Origin: Clostridia bacterium
Lineage (GTDB): Bacteria; Bacillota; Clostridia; Oscillospirales; CAG-272
Length of the DNA stretch: 8,647 nucleotides
Direction: 5' to 3'
NCBI GenBank assembly: GCA_017379815.1
Contig: JAFNVK010000151.1
Coordinates: 1 to 8,647, forward strand
The notes beneath the pieces were generated by a model. That model saw only the letters and a list, made by a program, of their open reading frames with translations. It was not told the DNA's origin and did no database searches. The position numbers and the translations under genes are program-made. Below are positions 5,546 to 8,647 of the stretch, one piece after another (position 1 is the first letter of the stretch; each line of letters opens with the position of its first letter).

Positions 5546-7078
5546 ATGAAAACGAAAATCCTCGCTCTGCTGCTGGCAGCGTTGATGCTCCTCCCCATGG
5601 TCGCCTGCACCCAGACGCCCACGGGCCCCGCAGAGACAACGCCTCCCGCAGGCAACACGGATCCCGCGGATACGGATCCCACCGGAACCAATCCCGACAC
5701 CGATCCCAACAATCCCGGCGAAACCGATCCCGTTGAGGAGCATCCGCTGGACAAGATCCCGGATGTGGACTACAACAAGGAAGAGTTTGTGATCTACTCC
5801 CGTACCGGCCGCTACGAGACCTCGATCTTCCTGAAGGAAACCGACAAGGCTTCCTCCTCGGTGGATCGCGCGATCTGGCAGAGAACCCTCGACATGCAGG
5901 CTGAATACAACCTGATCTTTGAGGTCGTCCCTGTCGCCTCGTCGGTTGCCGAGGCTCTCTCCAATACCAAGGCCAAGACCGACTCCTTCGGCTTTGCAGG
6001 CGACCACGGTCGTAAAGGCTGGAACTACGCCGCCGAGGACCTTCTCTACCTCTGGAATGACCTTCCCTACGTAGACCTGGAGCAGGACTACTGGGCACAG
6101 GGTGCCGTTGAGGAATGGAGCACGCCCGGCGGAAAGCACTTCCTCATGACCGGTGACCTGACGCACTGGAACGTTGGCTCTGCCTTCGTTATGTTCTTCA
6201 ACAAGGAGGTCTTCTCCCTGGTTGAGGATGAACTGACGAGCCCCTACGAGCTCGTTTACGCAGACAAGTGGTACTACGATACCTTTGAGGAATACGCCAG
6301 AACCCTCTACTCCAATATGGACGGCGACGGCAGCGGCGAGATCGCCAGCGATTCCTTCGGCTATGCTACCACCAAGTATCGCGGCTGTATCTCCATCATT
6401 CCCTCCACCGGCATTAAGCTGCTCGAGAAGGATGAGAACAGTGCTACCGGATACAAGGTCAACGCCACCAAGGATAGAGTCGTTACCGCCGTTGGAGATC
6501 TGGCCGAGTTCCTGGTCAACGATAACACCTGCTTCTACGATCCGAATAAAGACGACTACAACGGCATGCGCAAGGCCTTCATGGCAGACCGTCTCGCCTT
6601 CTATGATGACGAGGTAAACAACGCACTGACCTTCACGCAGAACGCAACCGACTTCGGTATCGTTCCGTGGCCCAAGTATGACAGACGCACGGACGGTTAT
6701 TCCTCCAACGTCAACGCAGGCTGCGACGCCTTCTTCATTCCCAAGAACACCTCTGCGGCCTTCGCTGAGCGCATCTCCATCGTTCTCGAGACCCTCGCTT
6801 ACCACGGCCAGCAGGACGTTATCCCGCTCTACTACGATACGGTTCTGACCTATCAGGGCACCCGTGACGAGGATTCGGTTGAGATGCTGAAGATCGTTAA
6901 GGAGAACCTCGTTTACGACTTCCACTATTGGTTTGGTCTTGCCGGTAGCCTGAATGATATCGGTAGCAAGGTCATTTCCGGCAACTCCGTTGGCTCTCTG
7001 GGAAGACTCTACGACGAGATCAAGACCACGGTTGAGGAAGGACTGAAGACGTGGAGCGATCTGGACTACACCGAGTGA
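5546..7078 (+). CDS. Extracellular solute-binding-type lipoprotein (ABC transporter binding-protein family)
   Basis: This is a secreted, lipid-anchored protein of 510 residues. Residues 1–20 are a signal peptide (MKTK, then a leucine/alanine-rich core) ending in M-V-A-C, with C21 the expected lipidated cysteine. Residues 22–66 are a Pro/Thr/Asp linker rich in D-P and T-D-P repeats, a flexible tether. The mature domain resembles family 1-like binding proteins common in gut Clostridia: D-L-P-Y-V-D-L, the F-F-N-K-E segment, P-Y-E-L-V, an Asp-rich loop D-G-D-G-S-G-E at 259–265 that looks like a calcium-binding loop, D-F-G-I-V-P-W-P, and R-D-E-D-S-V-E-M-L near the C-terminus. The ATG at 5546 follows AAGGAGA by six bases. 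It has its own promoter and terminator, and no permease or ATPase gene lies within this window. A sugar or oligosaccharide ligand is the family-based guess; a non-transport binding role is also possible. Confidence 0.85.
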   Translation: MKTKILALLLAALMLLPMVACTQTPTGPAETTPPAGNTDPADTDPTGTNPDTDPNNPGETDPVEEHPLDKIPDVDYNKEEFVIYSRTGRYETSIFLKETDKASSSVDRAIWQRTLDMQAEYNLIFEVVPVASSVAEALSNTKAKTDSFGFAGDHGRKGWNYAAEDLLYLWNDLPYVDLEQDYWAQGAVEEWSTPGGKHFLMTGDLTHWNVGSAFVMFFNKEVFSLVEDELTSPYELVYADKWYYDTFEEYARTLYSNMDGDGSGEIASDSFGYATTKYRGCISIIPSTGIKLLEKDENSATGYKVNATKDRVVTAVGDLAEFLVNDNTCFYDPNKDDYNGMRKAFMADRLAFYDDEVNNALTFTQNATDFGIVPWPKYDRRTDGYSSNVNAGCDAFFIPKNTSAAFAERISIVLETLAYHGQQDVIPLYYDTVLTYQGTRDEDSVEMLKIVKENLVYDFHYWFGLAGSLNDIGSKVISGNSVGSLGRLYDEIKTTVEEGLKTWSDLDYTE

Positions 7079-7140
7079 TCCGCAAGCCATCTACATCACC
7101 CCTGCTCTGCTTCGGCAGATGAAGGAAAAACCAATATCCG

Positions 7141-7182
7141 CCAACGGCGGTCTGCAAAGCAGACCGCCGTTGGTCTTTTTTT
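7141..7182 (+). terminator. strong intrinsic terminator after the lipoprotein gene
   Basis: A perfect 15-bp stem, CCAACGGCGGTCTGC (7141–7155) with GCAGACCGCCGTTGG (7159–7173), has an AAA loop and is followed by TC and seven T residues (7176–7182). It makes the lipoprotein gene monocistronic and insulates the cotJ operon. Confidence 0.95.
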
Positions 7183-7210
7183 GCGCTCCTTCGGCAAAAA
7201 GTGAGCCCGA

Positions 7211-7240
7211 TTGACAATCCTCTCCCCCTCGGCATACACT
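7211..7240 (+). promoter_or_regulatory. candidate promoter of the cotJ operon (sporulation sigma-E/K-like -10)
   Basis: CATACACT (7233–7240) fits the -10 consensus of mother-cell sigma-E (CATACAnT) and largely that of sigma-K. Sigma-E control is what is known for cotJ of Bacillus subtilis. A TTGACA at 7211–7216 with 18 bases to TACACT also allows a sigma-A reading. No clean sigma-E -35 box is visible, so the factor is uncertain. The start would be near 7247, about 54 bases before cotJA. Confidence 0.5.
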
Positions 7241-7300
7241 GAAAATAGCCGCCGGCTACGTTGACGTGCCCGACGGCAAACCTTGGAAAGGAGTTTTTTC

Positions 7301-7690
7301 ATGCATTCCGAAAACAGCAAGAACGCCGCTCTGCGACGCGCCAACGACGAGTTTTTGCGTCAGCTGCTGGGCGGCGAGCCAATGCGCGCAGAGGGAGGCT
7401 CTCAGCACTGCCCTGTCGCGTGCGCGAACGAGTCCGGCACACGTCCGTGCAGGCGCCGGGAGGAGCGCCCCGGCCCCTCCTGCAGCCAGGGAGACGCTCA
7501 TCACGCTTGCCCCAAAACGATCCCTGCCCCCGCGCTTGCCATGGTCTATAGCCCCCTGCAGTGCTTTGATGGGCTGCTCGAGCCTGCGCAGGCACTTCGT
7601 GCGGGAACGCAATTCGCCGCACTCGTCCTCCCCTTGGAGGAGAAAAGATTTGGGGAAAGTGAGGTCAACCATCGCAGATGCTCTCTGTGA
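7301..7690 (+). CDS. cotJA: Spore coat-associated protein CotJA, with long Cys-rich N-terminal extension
   Basis: CotJA is a small coat protein made in the mother cell and thought to act with CotJC in the inner coat. The conserved core is at about 77–113: P-A-L-A-M-V-Y-S-P-L-Q, then L-E-P-A-Q-A-L-R-A-G-T-Q-F, matching the family pattern 'lAmAYVPmQ…al.rGt.Fp.L..Pf'. The protein is 129 residues against the usual 75–90. The surplus is a low-complexity Pro/Arg/Gly stretch at about 25–75 containing five cysteines (37, 41, 50, 61, 70), with two more at 88 and 127. The ATG at 7301 is set by AAAGGAG seven bases upstream; an in-frame ATG at 7283 precedes that site and is unlikely. It is first in cotJABC, with the cotJB start ten bases after its stop. 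The identification rests on the core motif, gene order and neighbours. Confidence 0.85.
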   Translation: MHSENSKNAALRRANDEFLRQLLGGEPMRAEGGSQHCPVACANESGTRPCRRREERPGPSCSQGDAHHACPKTIPAPALAMVYSPLQCFDGLLEPAQALRAGTQFAALVLPLEEKRFGESEVNHRRCSL

Positions 7691-7700
7691 GAAATACGCC

Positions 7701-7976
7701 ATGAAGCAACAGCATCAACCCTGCAGATCCTGCGCGGAAAAGCTTGAGCTGCTCCGCGCACTGGATTTTGCCATTCAAGAAACCGTCCTCTATCTCGACG
7801 CCTATCCCGAGTGCCGCCAGGCGCTGGATTACTACCACACCCTGCTCTGCAAGCGCGAGGAGGTTGCCGCAAGCTACGAGGACACCTGCGGCCCGTTGAC
7901 CTTCTACGGAAACCGCAGCACGGACTCCTGGGACTGGACGCACGGTCCGTGGCCCTGGGAAGCGGAAGCCAATTAA
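7701..7976 (+). CDS. cotJB: Spore coat protein CotJB
   Basis: CotJB is the small middle protein of the cotJ operon; its molecular function is unknown. The 91 residues are close to the usual 85–90. Seen: a helical N-terminal part L-E-L-L-R-A-L-D-F-A, the family motif Y-L-D-A-Y-P-E (31–37; usually YLDTHP), C-G-P-L (63–66; usually YGPL), and the terminal S-W-D-W…P-W-P-W-E (83–87). It also has C8-x-x-C11 and three further cysteines. The ATG at 7701 gives the expected N-terminal length. It has only a weak ribosome site (GAG around 7689) ten bases after cotJA ends, which suggests translational coupling. An in-frame GTG at 7659 inside cotJA would add 14 residues and is less likely. Confidence 0.9.
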   Translation: MKQQHQPCRSCAEKLELLRALDFAIQETVLYLDAYPECRQALDYYHTLLCKREEVAASYEDTCGPLTFYGNRSTDSWDWTHGPWPWEAEAN

Positions 7977-7994
7977 ACGAGGAGGAAAGACCGT

Positions 7995-8597
7995 ATGTGG
8001 ACCTATGACAAAAAGCTGCAATACCCCGTCAAGATCAAGAACCCCAACCCCAAGCTCGCGAGCCTGATCATCTCCCAGCTCGGCGGACCCGACGGCGAGC
8101 TTGCCGCCTCCATGCGCTACCTCAACCAGCGCTACGCCATGCCCTACGGGCAGGTCACGGGCATTCTCACGGACGTGGGCACAGAGGAGCTGGCACACCT
8201 GGAAATGGTGGCCGCCATTCTCTACCAGCTCACCAGGAACCTCTCCGAGGACGAGATCGAGAAGAGCCCCTTTGCCACCTATTTTGTGGATCACACCACG
8301 GGCATCTATCCCATCGCGGCCAGCGGCGTGCCGATGGACATGAAGTACGTGGGCATCAAGGGCGACGTGATTGCCGACCTGAACGAGGACCTTGCCGCCG
8401 AGCAAAAGGCGCGTGTGACCTACGACAACATTCTGCGTCTGACCGACGATCCCGACGTCCGCGATCCCATCAAGTATCTGCGTGAGCGCGAGATCGTGCA
8501 CTACCAACGCTTCGGCGACGCCCTCCGCATCGCGCAGGATCACCTGGACAGCAAGAATTTCTACGCCTTTAATCCTTCGTTTAAGCCCAAGCGCTGA
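7995..8597 (+). CDS. cotJC: Spore coat protein CotJC, manganese-catalase family
   Basis: CotJC is an inner spore-coat protein of the dimanganese catalase family, expected to break down hydrogen peroxide. It has 200 residues against about 190 in relatives. The opening M-W-T-Y-D-K-K-L-Q-Y-P-V is typical of CotJC. All five expected metal ligands are present in a four-helix arrangement: E35 (G-P-D-G-E-L-A-A-S), E65 and H68 (T-E-E-L-A-H-L-E), E136 (A-E-Q-K-A-R) and H169 (E-I-V-H-Y-Q-R-F). The E136–H169 spacing of 33 equals that between E148 and H181 of the Lactobacillus plantarum enzyme as I remember it. The ATG at 7995 follows GAGGAGG by about eight bases, 18 bases after cotJB. An active catalase is therefore plausible, but activity is inferred from ligand conservation only. 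Confidence 0.96.
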   Translation: MWTYDKKLQYPVKIKNPNPKLASLIISQLGGPDGELAASMRYLNQRYAMPYGQVTGILTDVGTEELAHLEMVAAILYQLTRNLSEDEIEKSPFATYFVDHTTGIYPIAASGVPMDMKYVGIKGDVIADLNEDLAAEQKARVTYDNILRLTDDPDVRDPIKYLREREIVHYQRFGDALRIAQDHLDSKNFYAFNPSFKPKR

Positions 8598-8647
8598 AGG
8601 GTACCGGCTGTGTCCCTTTGACAAAAAAAGCCCCTTGACGCCTCTGC

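Noticed and set aside
5632..5742. Repetitive D-P/T-D-P coding DNA as a possible tandem repeat or mobile insertion
   Set aside because: The units are irregular, and the product is a normal flexible tether after the lipidated cysteine of Clostridia lipoproteins.
5489..7090. A 533-codon minus-strand frame opposite the lipoprotein gene
   Set aside because: It is antisense to a gene with signal peptide, lipobox, promoter and ribosome site, and has no ribosome site or family match of its own.
7246..7258. Small palindrome TAGCCGCCGGCTA in the cotJA leader
   Set aside because: A five-base stem in GC-rich DNA is expected by chance, and nothing nearby suggests an operator.
7266..7700. Upstream extension of the cotJB frame into a 236-residue protein
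   Set aside because: The extension is out of frame with the CotJA core it overlaps. The ATG at 7701 gives the usual CotJB length.
7665..8624. A 319-codon minus-strand frame opposite cotJB and cotJC
   Set aside because: The plus-strand products match CotJB and CotJC motif by motif; the mirror frame has no recognisable content.
8610..8647. Possible terminator or promoter after cotJC (TTTGACAAAAAAAGCCCC)
   Set aside because: The second half of any hairpin would lie outside the window, and no -10 box follows the TTGAC-like sequences, so no call is supported.

Overview
The window looks like the chromosome of a GC-rich, endospore-forming member of the Clostridia (Bacillota). Three things point there: a complete cotJABC spore-coat operon, an ileS gene behind a tRNA-sensing T-box leader, and the order ileS–lspA–pseudouridine synthase, which is common in Firmicutes. 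Promoters match the sigma-A consensus closely, and ribosome binding sites are strong AGGAG types. The lipoprotein gene belongs to a type I associate with gut Clostridia. The species cannot be named from this sequence.

Layout. (1) Positions 1–406 hold the C-terminal sensor half of a DeoR-family regulator on the plus strand, cut by the window edge. (2) A bidirectional terminator at about 458–505 separates it from a convergent minus-strand cluster. (3) That cluster reads right to left: promoter (5329–5301), T-box leader (about 5294–4955), ileS (4954–2153), a 128-base spacer with two hairpins, lspA (2024–1494) and an RluA/RluD-family pseudouridine synthase (1513–494) whose start overlaps the end of lspA. 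(4) Positions 5330–5450 are an AT-rich divergent intergenic region. (5) A plus-strand sigma-A-like promoter (5451–5479) drives a monocistronic solute-binding-type lipoprotein gene (5546–7078), closed by a very strong terminator (7141–7182). (6) A cotJA–cotJB–cotJC operon on the plus strand (7301–8597) sits behind a candidate promoter at 7211–7240. The last 50 bases (8598–8647) contain no gene I can support; an A7 run followed by GCCCC may begin a terminator cut by the edge.

How the genes work together. The minus-strand cluster is housekeeping: isoleucine charging of tRNA, controlled by uncharged tRNA(Ile) through transcription antitermination, is co-oriented with lipoprotein signal-peptide processing and rRNA modification. 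LspA would process the lipoprotein encoded next door, as it does every lipoprotein in the cell; this is not a specific partnership. The cotJ operon encodes inner spore-coat proteins, including a manganese-catalase-family protein with all five expected metal ligands. I see no mobile element, CRISPR array, tRNA, rRNA or clear novel system. The points most worth a second look are the fully readable T-box switch, two active-site motif variants in IleS, the Cys-rich N-terminal extension of CotJA, and the orphan lipoprotein with no transporter genes beside it.
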